The notes below the pieces were generated by a model, which was not told the origin of the DNA, made no database searches, and saw nothing but the letters and a program-made list of their open reading frames with translations. A program made the position numbers and the translations under genes. Shown here in pieces: positions 20,908 to 30,105 of a stretch of DNA of 64,000 bases. How positions within the stretch are numbered: the first letter of the stretch is position 1; each line of letters opens with the position of its first letter. Source of the DNA: Oleiagrimonas sp964566965 (lineage in GTDB: Bacteria; Pseudomonadota; Gammaproteobacteria; Xanthomonadales; Rhodanobacteraceae); the NCBI GenBank assembly GCA_964566965.1, contig CAZMKO010000002.1:1-64000 (forward strand). Reading direction: 5' to 3'.

Positions 20908-22625
20908 CGGATGTGCGCCTGCAACGTCGTCCGCTGCCGCCGCACATGGATGCGGTGGACTGGCCGGCCGCGTTGCCACCGGTGCTGCGCCGCATCTACG
21001 CCGCCCGTGGCGTATGCCAGGCGGATGCGCTCGACTACCGCCTGACCCGCCTGGCACCACCGCATCTGCTCGGCGGCCTGGAGGCCGCGACCGCGCGCCT
21101 GTTGCGCGCACTGGATCGCGGCGAACGCGTGCTGGTCGTGGGCGACTACGATTGCGACGGCGCGACCGGCTGCGCGGTGGCAGTGCGCGGTTTGCGGCTG
21201 CTCGGACTGTCGCGGGTCGATTTCGTGGTGCCGCACCGCATGCGCCATGGTTACGGACTCAGTCCGGCGCTGGTGGCGTCGCTGGATGCGCCGCCGGACC
21301 TCATCGTCACCGTCGACAACGGGGTCGCCAGCGTGGACGGCGTGGCTGCCGCGCGTGACCTCGGGGTGGACGTGGTGGTCACCGACCATCACCTGCCGGG
21401 CCCGCAACTGCCCGCGGCACACGCCATCGTCAACCCGAATCTTGCCGGTGACGGTTTCCCCAGCAAGGCGCTGGCCGGCGTCGGCGTGATGTTCTACCTG
21501 TTGATGGCTCTGCGCACACGCATGCGGGCGGAAGGCCGGTTCGACCGGCACACGCAACCGGACCTGTCGGTGCTGCTGGACCTGGTGGCACTCGGCACCG
21601 TGGCCGACCTGGTGCCGTTGGACGACAACAACCGCATCCTGGTCGAAGCGGGCCTGCGGCGTATCCGTGCCGGTCGCGCCTGCGCCGGGGTTCGCGCGCT
21701 GATTCGGGCCAGCAACCGTGCCGAAGCCACATTGGGGTCGACCGACATGGCTTTCGCGCTGGCCCCCCGGCTGAACGCGGCGGGACGTCTGGAGGACATG
21801 ACGCAGGGTATTGCCTGTCTGCTGGAGGACGACGCGGCGCGTGCCGATACACTGGCGGTACGGTTGTCGGCCATCAATGCCGAGCGCCGTCAGCTGCAGG
21901 AGGAAATGGTTGCCGAGGCGAGCACCCTGGCGGCGGACGTGGGGCAGGTCGACACACTTGGCGTGACCCTGTTCGAGCCGCACTGGCACGCCGGCGTGGT
22001 CGGTCTGGTGGCGTCCAGAATCAAGGATCGCCTGTACCGCCCGGTGATCGCGTTCGCGCCATCCGGTGACGAGGGTGACGGACTGCTGCGCGGTTCGGCG
22101 CGTTCCATCCCGGGCTTCCATGTACGCGACGCACTGGCCGATGTCGCGGCCCGCCACCCCGGTTTGGTGGTTCGTTTCGGCGGGCACGCCATGGCCGCCG
22201 GCTTGAGTCTCGACGCCGACCGTTTCGAACAATTCGCACATGCCTTCGACGCGGTCGCGCGCGAGCGCCTGGGCCGGCAGCCGCTGCAGCCGGTGCTATG
22301 GAGTGACGGTGAACTGGCGCCCGGTGAATGCAACCTGGAGCTGGCGCAGTGGCTGCGTCGGGCCGGACCGTGGGGGCAGGGCTTCGAGGCTCCGTTTTTC
22401 GACAACGTGTTCGAGTGCGTCAGCGTGCGCCCGATGGGCGTGGGCCACCGTCGCCTGACACTGCGCGACCCGCGTGACGGCGCGGTGCGGGACGCGGTGA
22501 TGTTCCAGGTTTCCGAGAATCAGGAATTCCCGTCCTTGTTGCGCGCAGGCTACGAACTGGTCGTCAACGACTGGCAAGGCCGCCAGAGCGCGCGCCTGAT
22601 CGTGCGCCACGTCGAACCCGTCTGA
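20904..22625 (+). CDS. recJ: Single-stranded-DNA-specific exonuclease RecJ
   Basis: 573 aa DHH-superfamily 5'-3' exonuclease for recombination and mismatch repair. Catalytic motifs VGDYDCDGATG (about residue 80) and VVTDHHLPGP (about 157), LDLVALGTVADLVPL, and the DHHA1 motif FGGHAMAAGLSLD. ATG 20904 lies in the stop of rpfE (ATGA). The frame is open further upstream, but that part lies antisense-free inside rpfE and shows no RecJ similarity. Followed by a large inverted repeat. Confidence 0.96.
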   Translation: MTDVRLQRRPLPPHMDAVDWPAALPPVLRRIYAARGVCQADALDYRLTRLAPPHLLGGLEAATARLLRALDRGERVLVVGDYDCDGATGCAVAVRGLRLLGLSRVDFVVPHRMRHGYGLSPALVASLDAPPDLIVTVDNGVASVDGVAAARDLGVDVVVTDHHLPGPQLPAAHAIVNPNLAGDGFPSKALAGVGVMFYLLMALRTRMRAEGRFDRHTQPDLSVLLDLVALGTVADLVPLDDNNRILVEAGLRRIRAGRACAGVRALIRASNRAEATLGSTDMAFALAPRLNAAGRLEDMTQGIACLLEDDAARADTLAVRLSAINAERRQLQEEMVAEASTLAADVGQVDTLGVTLFEPHWHAGVVGLVASRIKDRLYRPVIAFAPSGDEGDGLLRGSARSIPGFHVRDALADVAARHPGLVVRFGGHAMAAGLSLDADRFEQFAHAFDAVARERLGRQPLQPVLWSDGELAPGECNLELAQWLRRAGPWGQGFEAPFFDNVFECVSVRPMGVGHRRLTLRDPRDGAVRDAVMFQVSENQEFPSLLRAGYELVVNDWQGRQSARLIVRHVEPV

Positions 22626-22644
22626 TTTTGCGGGGCACCCGGGA

Positions 22645-22706
22645 GCCGGCCCTGTTGGCGATTGCGCGATGATGCGCATAACCTGACAATCGCCAGCAGG
22701 GCTGGC
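22645..22706. repeat. 20-bp inverted repeat downstream of recJ
   Basis: GCCGGCCCTGTTGGCGATTG (22645-22664) and CAATCGCCAGCAGGGCTGGC (22687-22706) match at 18 of 20 positions, with a 22-bp centre. It could be a second REP family or a terminator between recJ and the next gene; no T-tract. Confidence 0.7.
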
Positions 22707-22740
22707 CTCTGCCAGAAAACGTTTCGAACGGAGTACGCGC

Positions 22741-23118
22741 ATGATCGAGCAAATCAAGGGCATGCCCACCGGCACACTGGGTTTTCGTGCCAGCGGAAAG
22801 GTCACGGCCGAGGACTACGAGAGCGTGCTGGTGCCGGATGTCGAAGCGGTATTCGCGCTCAATCACAAGTTGCGCTTGTTGTACCAGCTGGGCCCGGACT
22901 TCGACGGCTTCGAGCTGGGCGCGATGTGGGACGACGCCAAGCTCGGCCTGCGTCATCTCAGTGGCTGGGACCGCGTGGCCGTGGTTACCGATGTCGGCTG
23001 GGTGCGTGCCATGGTATCGGCGGCCGGGTTCATGGCACCGGCCATGGTCGAGCTGTTTCACGACAGCGAGTTCGATGCGGCCATGGCATGGATCGACCGG
23101 CCCGACGACGGGGACTGA
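22741..23118 (+). CDS. SpoIIAA-like (STAS/CRAL-TRIO fold) protein
   Basis: 125 aa, matches the SpoIIAA-like family (PF11964 type): MIEQIKGMPTGTLGFRASGKV at the start, the LLYQLGPDFDGFELGAMWDD block, WDRVAVVTDVGWVRAMV and a C-terminal DAAMAWI helix. These small soluble proteins have an anti-sigma-antagonist-like fold but no assigned reaction. It replaces rpfD, which occupies the recJ-prfB interval in Xanthomonas. Likely its own transcript after the inverted repeat. Confidence 0.7.
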   Translation: MIEQIKGMPTGTLGFRASGKVTAEDYESVLVPDVEAVFALNHKLRLLYQLGPDFDGFELGAMWDDAKLGLRHLSGWDRVAVVTDVGWVRAMVSAAGFMAPAMVELFHDSEFDAAMAWIDRPDDGD

Positions 23119-23144
23119 CGGTACTGCCATGCATTTGGTAAAAT
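23115..23144 (+). promoter_or_regulatory. Possible promoter of prfB
   Basis: CTGACG (23115-23120), 18-bp spacer, TAAAAT (23139-23144), 30 bp before the prfB ATG. The -10 is embedded in a small palindrome GCATTT-GGTA-AAATGC. Confidence 0.4.
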
Positions 23145-23174
23145 GCGCGGTCTTTGTGCGGGACATACATCACC

Positions 23175-24300
23175 ATGATCGAGACCAATCCGATCCATGC
23201 GCAGATCTCGGAGCTTGCCTCCCGGGTCGACGCGCTTAGGGGGTTTCTTTGACTACCCTGCCAAGCAGGAACGGTTGGAGGAAGTTACCCGCGAACTGGA
23301 AAACCCCGACGTCTGGAATCACCCCGAACGCGCCCAGGAACTGGGCCGCGAGCGGGCCCGGCTGGATACTTTCGTCAGTGGTATTAGTCGCCTGACCAGC
23401 GGTCTTGCCGACGCCGGCGAGTTGCTGGACATGGCCGGTGCCGATGGCGACGATGACACCATCCAGTCGGTCATCGACGATGTCGCCCAGTTGCAGGCCG
23501 AGGTCGAGAAGCTGGAGTTCCAGCGCATGTTCACCGGCGAGATGGACAGCGGCAACGCGTTCGTCGACATCCAGGCCGGCGCCGGTGGCACCGAGGCCCA
23601 GGACTGGGCCGAGATGCTGCTGCGGATGTACCTGCGCTGGTGCGAACACCGGGGCTGGAAGACCGAGCTGCTGGAAGCCTCCGGCGGCGAGGTGGCCGGC
23701 ATCAAATCCGCCACCTTCCGGGTCGAGGGCGATTACGCCTACGGCTGGTTGAAGACCGAAATCGGCGTGCACCGGCTGGTGCGCAAGAGTCCGTTCGACT
23801 CCGACAACCGTCGCCACACCAGTTTCACGTCGGTGTTCGTCTCCCCCGAGGTCGACGACAATATCGAGATCGAAATCAATCCGGCCGACATCAAGATGGA
23901 CGTCTATCGTTCCTCCGGTGCCGGTGGCCAGCATGTCAACAAGACCGAATCCGCCGTGCGTCTGCATCACGGACCGTCCGGCGTGGTGGTGGCCTGCCAG
24001 ACCGAGCGCAGCCAGCATGCCAACCGCGATCGCGCCATGAAGATGCTGCAGGCCAAGCTGTACGAACTGGAAGTGCAAAAACGCAACGCCGAGAAGGACA
24101 AGGTCGAAGCCACCAAGTCCGACATCGGCTGGGGCAGCCAGATCCGCAACTACGTGCTCGACCAGAGCCGCATCAAGGATCTGCGCACCGGCATCGAGCG
24201 CTCGGACACCCAGAAGGTACTCGATGGCGACCTCGACGGATTCATGGAAGCCGCGCTGAAATCCGGTCTGGAGGCCGGTGCCAAGCGTGTCGACGCCTGA
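23175..24300 (+). CDS. prfB: Peptide chain release factor 2, with programmed +1 frameshift
   Basis: 374 aa after frameshifting: codons 1-25 (23175-23249) end in CTT, then an in-frame TGA (23250-23252) is bypassed by a +1 shift so translation continues at GAC (23251). The Shine-Dalgarno-like AGGGGG (23238-23243) sits 3 nt before CTT, the classic autoregulatory arrangement: low RF2 lets the ribosome pause at UGA and slip. RF2 features: codon-recognition SPF (SPFDSDNRRHTS) and the peptidyl-hydrolysis GGQ (GGQHVNKTESA). Recognises UGA and UAA. Followed by lysS, as in most gammaproteobacteria. Confidence 0.97.
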
Positions 24301-24389
24301 CATCGCTAAATTTTTGCCTGACGACGCCATGACGCGTCCTTCGCGCGGCGGCATTCATGCCGTCCGGTTTGCATTGAGGATTCATCCCG

Positions 24390-25898
24390 ATGAGTGACAT
24401 CGACATCCGTTCCGACGACGAAAACAAGCTGATCGCGGAGCGGCGCGAAAAACTGAATGCGTGGCGCGAGCACGGCGGAGCGTTCCGCAACGATTTTCGC
24501 CCCGATGCGTTCAACGGCGATCTGCAGGCCGACATGGACGGACTGGACGCCGAAGCGGTGGAAGCCGAGGCACGCACCGTCAAGGTCGCCGGCCGCATCG
24601 TGCTCAAACGCGTGCAAGGCAAGGTCAGCTTCGTGCAGCTGCAGGACATGACCGGTCGCATTCAGCTGTTTGTGCGCAAGCAGGAGCTGGGCGACGAGGC
24701 CTACGATGTGTTCCGGACCTGGGATGTGGGCGACATTGTCGGCGCGGAGGGTACGCTGATGCGCACCCGTACCGGCGAACTGTCGGTGCGCGTCGCCGGC
24801 CTGCATCTTCTCACCAAGTCGTTGCGTCCGTTGCCGGACAAGTTCCACGGCCTGGCCGATGTGGAGCGTCGCTACCGGCAGCGTTATGTGGATCTCATTG
24901 TCACCGCCGAGGCGCGCGAAGCATTCATGCTGCGTTCGCGGGCGATCGGCCGCATGCGTCAGTGGTTGGAGGCGCCGCCGCGACGTTTCATGGAAGTCGA
25001 AACGCCGATGATGCACGTCATCCCCGGCGGTGCCACCGCGCGTCCGTTCGTCACCCATCACAACGCGCTGGACATCGACCTGTACTTGCGCGTGGCGCCC
25101 GAATTGTATTTGAAGCGTCTGGTGGTGGGCGGCTTCGAGCGCATCTACGAAATCAACCGCAACTTCCGCAACGAGGGCGTGTCGACGCGGCACAATCCCG
25201 AATTCACCATGCTGGAGTTGTACCAGGCCTACGCCACGTACCATGACATCATGGACCTCACGGAGGGCATGATCCGGGACGTAGCGGCCCATGTGGTTGA
25301 CCGGACCGATCTCGAGTGGGAGGGCAGCCGCATCGATGTCGGCGCGCCGTTCCGGCGCTGGCCGATGGAAGACGCGGTGCTGGAGCACAACCCGGAGATC
25401 ACGCGTGCCGAATTGCGCGACCGTGCCGCGATGGCCGCACATGCCGAGCGGCTCGGTGTCGCGGTGAAGCCGTCGATGGGCTGGGGCAAGCTGCTGCTGG
25501 AAATCTTCGAGGAGACGGTGGAAGGCAAGCTGGTGCAGCCGACCTTCATCACTCAGCATCCGCTGGAGGTGTCGCCGCTGGCCCGGCGCAACGACGACGA
25601 TCCGGAGATGACCGACCGCTTCGAGTTGTTCATCAACGGCAAGGAAATCGCCAACGGCTTCTCCGAGCTGAACGACCCGGAGGACCAGGCCGCGCGCTTC
25701 CGGGCCCAGGTCGAGGCCAAGGATTCGGGCGACGACGAGGCCATGCATTACGACGCCGACTACATCACCGCGCTGGAAGTGGGCCTGCCGCCCACCGGCG
25801 GCCTGGGCGTCGGCATCGACCGCCTGGTGATGCTGTTGGCCAATGCCTCGTCCATCCGCGACGTGCTGCTGTTCCCCTACATGCGTCCGCAAGTCTGA
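24390..25898 (+). CDS. lysS: Lysyl-tRNA synthetase (class II)
   Basis: 502 aa. N-terminal OB-fold anticodon domain (VKVAGRIVLKRVQGKVSFVQ near residue 65), class II catalytic core with motif 2 FRNEGVSTRHNPEFTMLE and motif 3 GLPPTGGLGVGIDRL at the C terminus. Charges tRNA-Lys. ATG 24390 is preceded by GAGGAT. Downstream of prfB by 89 bp. In Xanthomonas the DSF genes rpfB, rpfF, rpfC and rpfG follow this block; here a stress protein follows instead. Confidence 0.97.
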   Translation: MSDIDIRSDDENKLIAERREKLNAWREHGGAFRNDFRPDAFNGDLQADMDGLDAEAVEAEARTVKVAGRIVLKRVQGKVSFVQLQDMTGRIQLFVRKQELGDEAYDVFRTWDVGDIVGAEGTLMRTRTGELSVRVAGLHLLTKSLRPLPDKFHGLADVERRYRQRYVDLIVTAEAREAFMLRSRAIGRMRQWLEAPPRRFMEVETPMMHVIPGGATARPFVTHHNALDIDLYLRVAPELYLKRLVVGGFERIYEINRNFRNEGVSTRHNPEFTMLELYQAYATYHDIMDLTEGMIRDVAAHVVDRTDLEWEGSRIDVGAPFRRWPMEDAVLEHNPEITRAELRDRAAMAAHAERLGVAVKPSMGWGKLLLEIFEETVEGKLVQPTFITQHPLEVSPLARRNDDDPEMTDRFELFINGKEIANGFSELNDPEDQAARFRAQVEAKDSGDDEAMHYDADYITALEVGLPPTGGLGVGIDRLVMLLANASSIRDVLLFPYMRPQV

Positions 25899-26019
25899 AC
25901 CGACGATCGGCTGCGGCTGGCATCGACGCATCACGGCGCGCCATACTGGGCGTGCCCCGCCGGTTTTGCGGCGGAGCAGGGCGCGTCGCCCGTCCACGGG
26001 ATTGACCCGGAGGCATGCC

Positions 26020-26874
26020 ATGTCCCAGTTGCTCGCCTGCATCGACGATTCGCGCTATACGCGGAGCGTGCTTGACCACGCCGCCTGGGCCGCGTCGCGC
26101 ACCGGGGCCACGGTGGAGCTGCTGCACGTGCTGGAGCGGCATCCCGAGCGTGCCAGTGTCACCGACTTCAGCGGTGCCATCGGCATGGATGCGGGCGGCG
26201 CCCTGCTGACCCAGCTCGCGGCACTCGACGAGGAGCGCGGCAAGCTCGCCGCGCAGCAGGGTGAATCGTTGCTGGATGCCGCGGTGGCGCATCTGCACGA
26301 GCGGGGCGTGGCGCCGGTGCAGGCGCATCTGCGACACGGCACGTTGGTGGATGTGCTGGATGATGCCCGTTTCGACAGCGACCTGCTGGTGATGGGCAAG
26401 CGCGGCGAGGCGGCCGATTTCGCACGCATGCACCTGGGCTCCAGCCTGGAGCGCGTGTTGCGCGCCTCGGACCGGCCGGTGCTGGTGGCCTCACGTGCCT
26501 GGCATCCGCCTCGGCGCGTGCTGGTTGCGTTCGACGATAGCCCCGGTGCGGTCAAGGCGGCCGCGCTTGCTGCCGATCACGCGTTGCTGGCGGGGTTGGA
26601 ATGCCACGTGGTGATGGCCGCCGCCGACGGTGCCGATACCGGGCCGGCGCTGGCTCGCGCGCGTGAACCGCTCCAGCGCGCCGGCATGGATTGCACCGTG
26701 GCGGCGGTGGTCGGCGATCCGGCCGACGCGTTGCCGGCATACGCCGATGCCCATGATGTCGATCTTCTGGTCATGGGGGCTTACGGGCGCTCGCGCGTGC
26801 GCGAACTGCTTCTGGGAAGCACCACCGCCACCTTGCTCAGGCGTTGTCTGTTGCCGGTACTGGTGGTGCGCTGA
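26020..26874 (+). CDS. Universal stress protein, tandem UspA domains
   Basis: 284 aa made of two UspA domains (residues about 1-150 and 160-284). Each ends with the ATP-binding type motif: LLVMGKRG...LGSSLERVLRASDRPVL in the first and LLVMGAYGRSRVRELLLGST...PVLVV in the second. The second keeps G-2x-G-9x-G(S/T). Cytoplasmic, stress-survival role known only in general. ATG 26020 has GGAGG 6 nt upstream. Convergent with the aminotransferase gene, separated by a bidirectional terminator. Confidence 0.85.
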   Translation: MSQLLACIDDSRYTRSVLDHAAWAASRTGATVELLHVLERHPERASVTDFSGAIGMDAGGALLTQLAALDEERGKLAAQQGESLLDAAVAHLHERGVAPVQAHLRHGTLVDVLDDARFDSDLLVMGKRGEAADFARMHLGSSLERVLRASDRPVLVASRAWHPPRRVLVAFDDSPGAVKAAALAADHALLAGLECHVVMAAADGADTGPALARAREPLQRAGMDCTVAAVVGDPADALPAYADAHDVDLLVMGAYGRSRVRELLLGSTTATLLRRCLLPVLVVR

Positions 26875-26880
26875 GGGCGT

Positions 26881-26932
26881 GTGAAAAAATCACCCGCCGC
26901 AGCGACAGTGCCGCTGCGGTCGAATTTTTCAC
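26881..26932. terminator. Bidirectional intrinsic terminator
   Basis: CCGCAGCG (26897-26904) pairs with CGCTGCGG (26912-26919), flanked by GTGAAAAAAT (26881-26890) and AATTTTTCAC (26923-26932), which are themselves complementary. U-tracts are available on both strands, fitting the convergent universal stress and aminotransferase genes. Confidence 0.85.
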
Positions 26933-26951
26933 AAGTTCCGCACGTCGGCCA

Positions 26952-28142
26952 TCACGTCACCACGTCGGCGATGGCCTTGCAGACGTAGTCCAGGTTGTTC
27001 TCGTTGAGGCCGGCAATGTTGATGCGTCCGGACGTCACCATGTAGATGCTGTAGTCGTCGCGCAGCCGGTCCACCTGGGCCGGCGTCAGACCGGTGTAGG
27101 AAAACATGCCGCGCTGGCGCAGGACAAACCCGAAGCGATCGTCCAGTCCGTACGGTTTGAGGCCCTCGACCAGCTGTCGGCGCAACGCGGCGATGCGTTC
27201 GCGCATGTCGTCCAGCTCTTCGCGCCAACGCGCGGTCAGCTCCGGCGAAGTGAAGATGGTGGCCACCACGGCACTGCCGTGAGCTGGCGGGTTGGAATAG
27301 TTTTCGCGGGCGGTCACGGCCAGCTGCGAGCGCACGTTGGCCATTTCGTCGGCGTTGCGGGCCACGGCGATGAACGTACCGACGCGCTCGCGGTACAGGC
27401 CGAAATTCTTGGAGCACGACTGCGTGATCAGCATCTCGTCGAGGTTGTCGGCCAGCAGGCGCACGCCGTAGGCGTCCTCGTCCAGCCCGTCGCCGAAACC
27501 CTGGTACGCGAAATCCACCAGCGGCAACAGGTGGCGCTCACGCACCACGTCCAGGATGCGGTGCCATTGCTCGCGGTCCGGGTCGAAGCCGCTGGGATTG
27601 TGGCAGCAGGCATGCAGCAGCAGGATGTCGCCCTCCGGAATCGCCTGCAGCCCGGCCATCATGGCCTCGAAGTCGAAGGTGTTGTCGGCGTCGACGTAGG
27701 GATAACGCTGGATCCCGATGCCGGCGTGTCCGAACACGCCCAGATGGTTGGGCCAAGTCGGGGTCGGCAGCCAGATCGATTTGCCGGGAAGCTGGGCCGC
27801 GATGAAATCCGCGGCCAGGCGCAGCGCGCCGGTGCCGCCCGGCGACTGCGTAGCGCTGGCGCGGCGCTCGGCCAGCACCTGACTGTCCTCGCCGAATACG
27901 GTCTTGAGGATCAGTTCGCCATAGGCCGGATCGCCATGCGAGCCAATGTACGACTTGGTCTGTTCGGTGTCGACCAGGATCTGCTCGGCGGATTTGACCG
28001 CGCGCATGATCGGCGTGTTGCCATGGATGTCGCGGTAGACGCCCACGCCCAGGTCCACCTTGTTCGGGTTGGGATCGTCCTTCAGTTGCTGGATGAGGCC
28101 AAGAATGGCATCGCCGGGAACACGCTTGATCGATTCGAACAT
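26952..28142 (-). CDS. Aromatic/aspartate aminotransferase (class I, PLP)
   Basis: 396 aa. Belongs to the AspC/TyrB group: N-terminal MFESIKRVPGDAILGLIQQL, KVDLGVGVYRD, the cofactor loop ATQSPGGTGALRLAADF, WPNHLGVF and the CCHNPSGFD block, and the Schiff-base Lys in SCSKNFGLYRERVG, with the C-terminal Arg in SGRINIAGL. Probably transfers amino groups between glutamate and aspartate or aromatic keto acids; TyrB and AspC cannot be separated confidently by eye. ATG 28142 matches the family N terminus; the frame upstream is open but dissimilar. Confidence 0.88.
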   Translation of the reverse strand: MFESIKRVPGDAILGLIQQLKDDPNPNKVDLGVGVYRDIHGNTPIMRAVKSAEQILVDTEQTKSYIGSHGDPAYGELILKTVFGEDSQVLAERRASATQSPGGTGALRLAADFIAAQLPGKSIWLPTPTWPNHLGVFGHAGIGIQRYPYVDADNTFDFEAMMAGLQAIPEGDILLLHACCHNPSGFDPDREQWHRILDVVRERHLLPLVDFAYQGFGDGLDEDAYGVRLLADNLDEMLITQSCSKNFGLYRERVGTFIAVARNADEMANVRSQLAVTARENYSNPPAHGSAVVATIFTSPELTARWREELDDMRERIAALRRQLVEGLKPYGLDDRFGFVLRQRGMFSYTGLTPAQVDRLRDDYSIYMVTSGRINIAGLNENNLDYVCKAIADVVT

Positions 28143-28461
28143 GGTCTCTCTACTCGGTATCGGTGTGGCGCATCGCAGGGGCCGGCAAGCGGCCACCGGC
28201 ACCGCGCCGGGGTGGATCGGGGTTCGGGTGCCAACCCTTCGCGCGGCAGGCATGCCTGCATGGTCGAGACCGCCGTCGCCTCGTTGCCGCCGCGGTATCC
28301 GCGGTCCGATGAAGCGCCGAATGCCTGTGTCCACGCAGTCACGTTCGTGCCGCGGCGACGAAATGCCTAGTGTAGTCGTTGCGGCGCGGGGAGGGGGCCG
28401 TGGCGTTATGGTTTTTGCGGCGCTCGCAGCCGTTGGAGGGTGTTTCCACCTGCTCTCGGCG
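28143..28461. other. 319-bp intergenic region upstream of the aminotransferase
   Basis: No coding potential recognised on either strand. It contains GC-rich self-complementary stretches (for example GCCGGC...GCCACCGGC near 28187-28202) but no clear promoter, riboswitch or repeat could be identified by eye. Confidence 0.4.
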
Positions 28462-29157
28462 TCAGTTGTCCTTGACGCCCCGGGTTGCCGCCTGGCCCAC
28501 CAGCCGTGAGACCACCAACGCCAGATACATCACGCCGCTGAACATCTCCAGGTCGCCGATGGCCCGGGAGGCGGCGGTCAGCGGCACCACGGTGCCGATA
28601 CCGGTGTTGGTGAACAGCGCAAAGCTGAGGAACATCAGTTCGCTCCAGCTGCGCGGGTCGCCGGCCTCGCCGGCACCCAGGAAAGCCGTGGGCTGCAGCA
28701 GCTGGCACAACATCAGCACTTCGGCAAAGGCCCAGACGATCAGGGTGAACGTCGCCGCCGCCGCGAACAGTTCGTCGCGGGTGGTGCGCCGGTCGGCCAG
28801 GATGTAGCCGATCATGCAGCGCGCGGTATAGAAATACAGCAGTGCCTCGAGTCCGGCCTGCCAGGATTTCAGGTCGTGGTCGCCGGTGGCCAGCCATGCC
28901 ACGTTGAAGCCGACGGCCAGCAGTGCCAGGGTGGCAACATACCCCACCTTGCCTCTGACGTGACGTACCAGCCGCAACACCATGACCATCACCAGTGCGC
29001 CGACCACGCTCAGCAGTCCGCGTCCGGCGGTGGTGTTGGCCGTTGCCGGATACAGCACGATCTCCAGCAGCTGCACCAGCAGCAGTGTGGCGGACGGGTG
29101 CGTGCGCAGGATCTCCGGAACGAAGCGGCGCAGGGAGCGGGAGGGTGTATCGGCCAT
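28462..29157 (-). CDS. Two-TM-pore type ion channel protein with atypical selectivity filter
   Basis: 231 aa, about six hydrophobic segments; the C-terminal part is a pore module: helix, pore loop LSFALFTNTGIGTVVPLT (filter at residues 183-189), then a final helix. It aligns with bacterial ion-channel (PF07885-type) proteins, where this loop is usually TTLGYGDI. Here the filter reads TNTGIGT, lacking Tyr and Asp, so potassium selectivity is doubtful. No RCK or cyclic-nucleotide domain. Monocistronic, divergent from the phosphatase-like gene. Confidence 0.7.
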   Translation of the reverse strand: MADTPSRSLRRFVPEILRTHPSATLLLVQLLEIVLYPATANTTAGRGLLSVVGALVMVMVLRLVRHVRGKVGYVATLALLAVGFNVAWLATGDHDLKSWQAGLEALLYFYTARCMIGYILADRRTTRDELFAAAATFTLIVWAFAEVLMLCQLLQPTAFLGAGEAGDPRSWSELMFLSFALFTNTGIGTVVPLTAASRAIGDLEMFSGVMYLALVVSRLVGQAATRGVKDN

Positions 29158-29238
29158 GACGGTTGCCGCGGCAAGGGACGGTGTCGATAAACTACCGGAC
29201 GAACATGCCGGTTACCAAACCCGAGCGAGGTGTCGATC

Positions 29239-30081
29239 ATGGGTCTCAAACGCTTTTTCCTGTGCATGGCCGTGGCCTGTGCGCCGTGGACGATGGCTCA
29301 GGCCTTCCCGCCCCCGGCCGGGACGGTGCCGGCAACGTTGGCCGGACACGTGCCGAACCTGGCGCGACCGGCCGATGACCTGTTCACCGGTGGCCAACCG
29401 GATGCCGCGGCCTGGGCGCTGCTCGAAGCACGGGGCGTGACCACGGTCATCAATCTGCGCAGCGATCAGGAAATGGCCGGCAGTGATGAGGCGGCGCAGG
29501 TGCGAGCCGCCGGCATGCGTTACGTGCACATTCCCGTGGCCGGCGCCGCCGACGTGGATCGTGCCCATGCCGCGCGTCTGCGTGCCGCGATGGCGGCGGC
29601 GTCGGGCAAGGTGCTGGTGCACTGCGCCTCCGGCAATCGCGCCGGCGCCTTGCTGGCCATCGATGCCGCCGACCGGCGCGGTCTGGATGCTGCGCAAGCC
29701 ATCGCCTGGGGCCGGAAGGCCGGGTTGAGCAGTCTGCAGCCGCGCGTGCGCGAGGTGCTGGCGACTCCGGCACCACCCAAGACGCTGGCCGAATGCACTG
29801 CCGAGCACTTGCGTGATGACGTCACCCCCACCCATATGCGCGAACCCTGGCCCCGTGCCGACGCGTTGCCGCCGGCGTTGCAGCGTGCCGATGGCATCCG
29901 GATCGCCGATGAGCAGGGCGTTGCTGATGGTTACCGGTATACGCTGTATGTCGACGACACCACACGGCAAGCCTACGTGGTTCAGCAGGGAGGCATCACG
30001 GGTGCCCGGAACGTGTTCGGGCCATTGCCGGCCACGCCGTGCGAGACGGGGCCGGCAGCGTCGGCATCGACGTCGCCATGA
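29239..30081 (+). CDS. Secreted DUF442/tyrosine-phosphatase-like protein
   Basis: 280 aa. Signal peptide at residues 1-22 (LKRFFLCMAVACAPWTMAQA). Core: LFTGGQPDAAAWALLEARGV, then VTTVINLRSDQE, and the active-site-like loop VLVHCASGNRAG near residue 130. Cys and Arg are separated by four residues, as in DUF442/Blh-type proteins, not the CX5R of classical tyrosine phosphatases. Probably periplasmic. The C-terminal ~90 residues have no recognised domain. ATG 29239 with GAGG 8 nt upstream preferred over GTG 29230. Activity unproven. Confidence 0.65.
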   Translation: MGLKRFFLCMAVACAPWTMAQAFPPPAGTVPATLAGHVPNLARPADDLFTGGQPDAAAWALLEARGVTTVINLRSDQEMAGSDEAAQVRAAGMRYVHIPVAGAADVDRAHAARLRAAMAAASGKVLVHCASGNRAGALLAIDAADRRGLDAAQAIAWGRKAGLSSLQPRVREVLATPAPPKTLAECTAEHLRDDVTPTHMREPWPRADALPPALQRADGIRIADEQGVADGYRYTLYVDDTTRQAYVVQQGGITGARNVFGPLPATPCETGPAASASTSP

Positions 30082-30105
30082 CCCGGTGGCGCGACACCGC
30101 CTTGG

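Noticed and set aside
23250..23252. In-frame TGA in prfB considered as a sequencing error or pseudogene
   Set aside because: The surrounding AGGGGG...CTTTGAC signal is the conserved RF2 programmed frameshift site.
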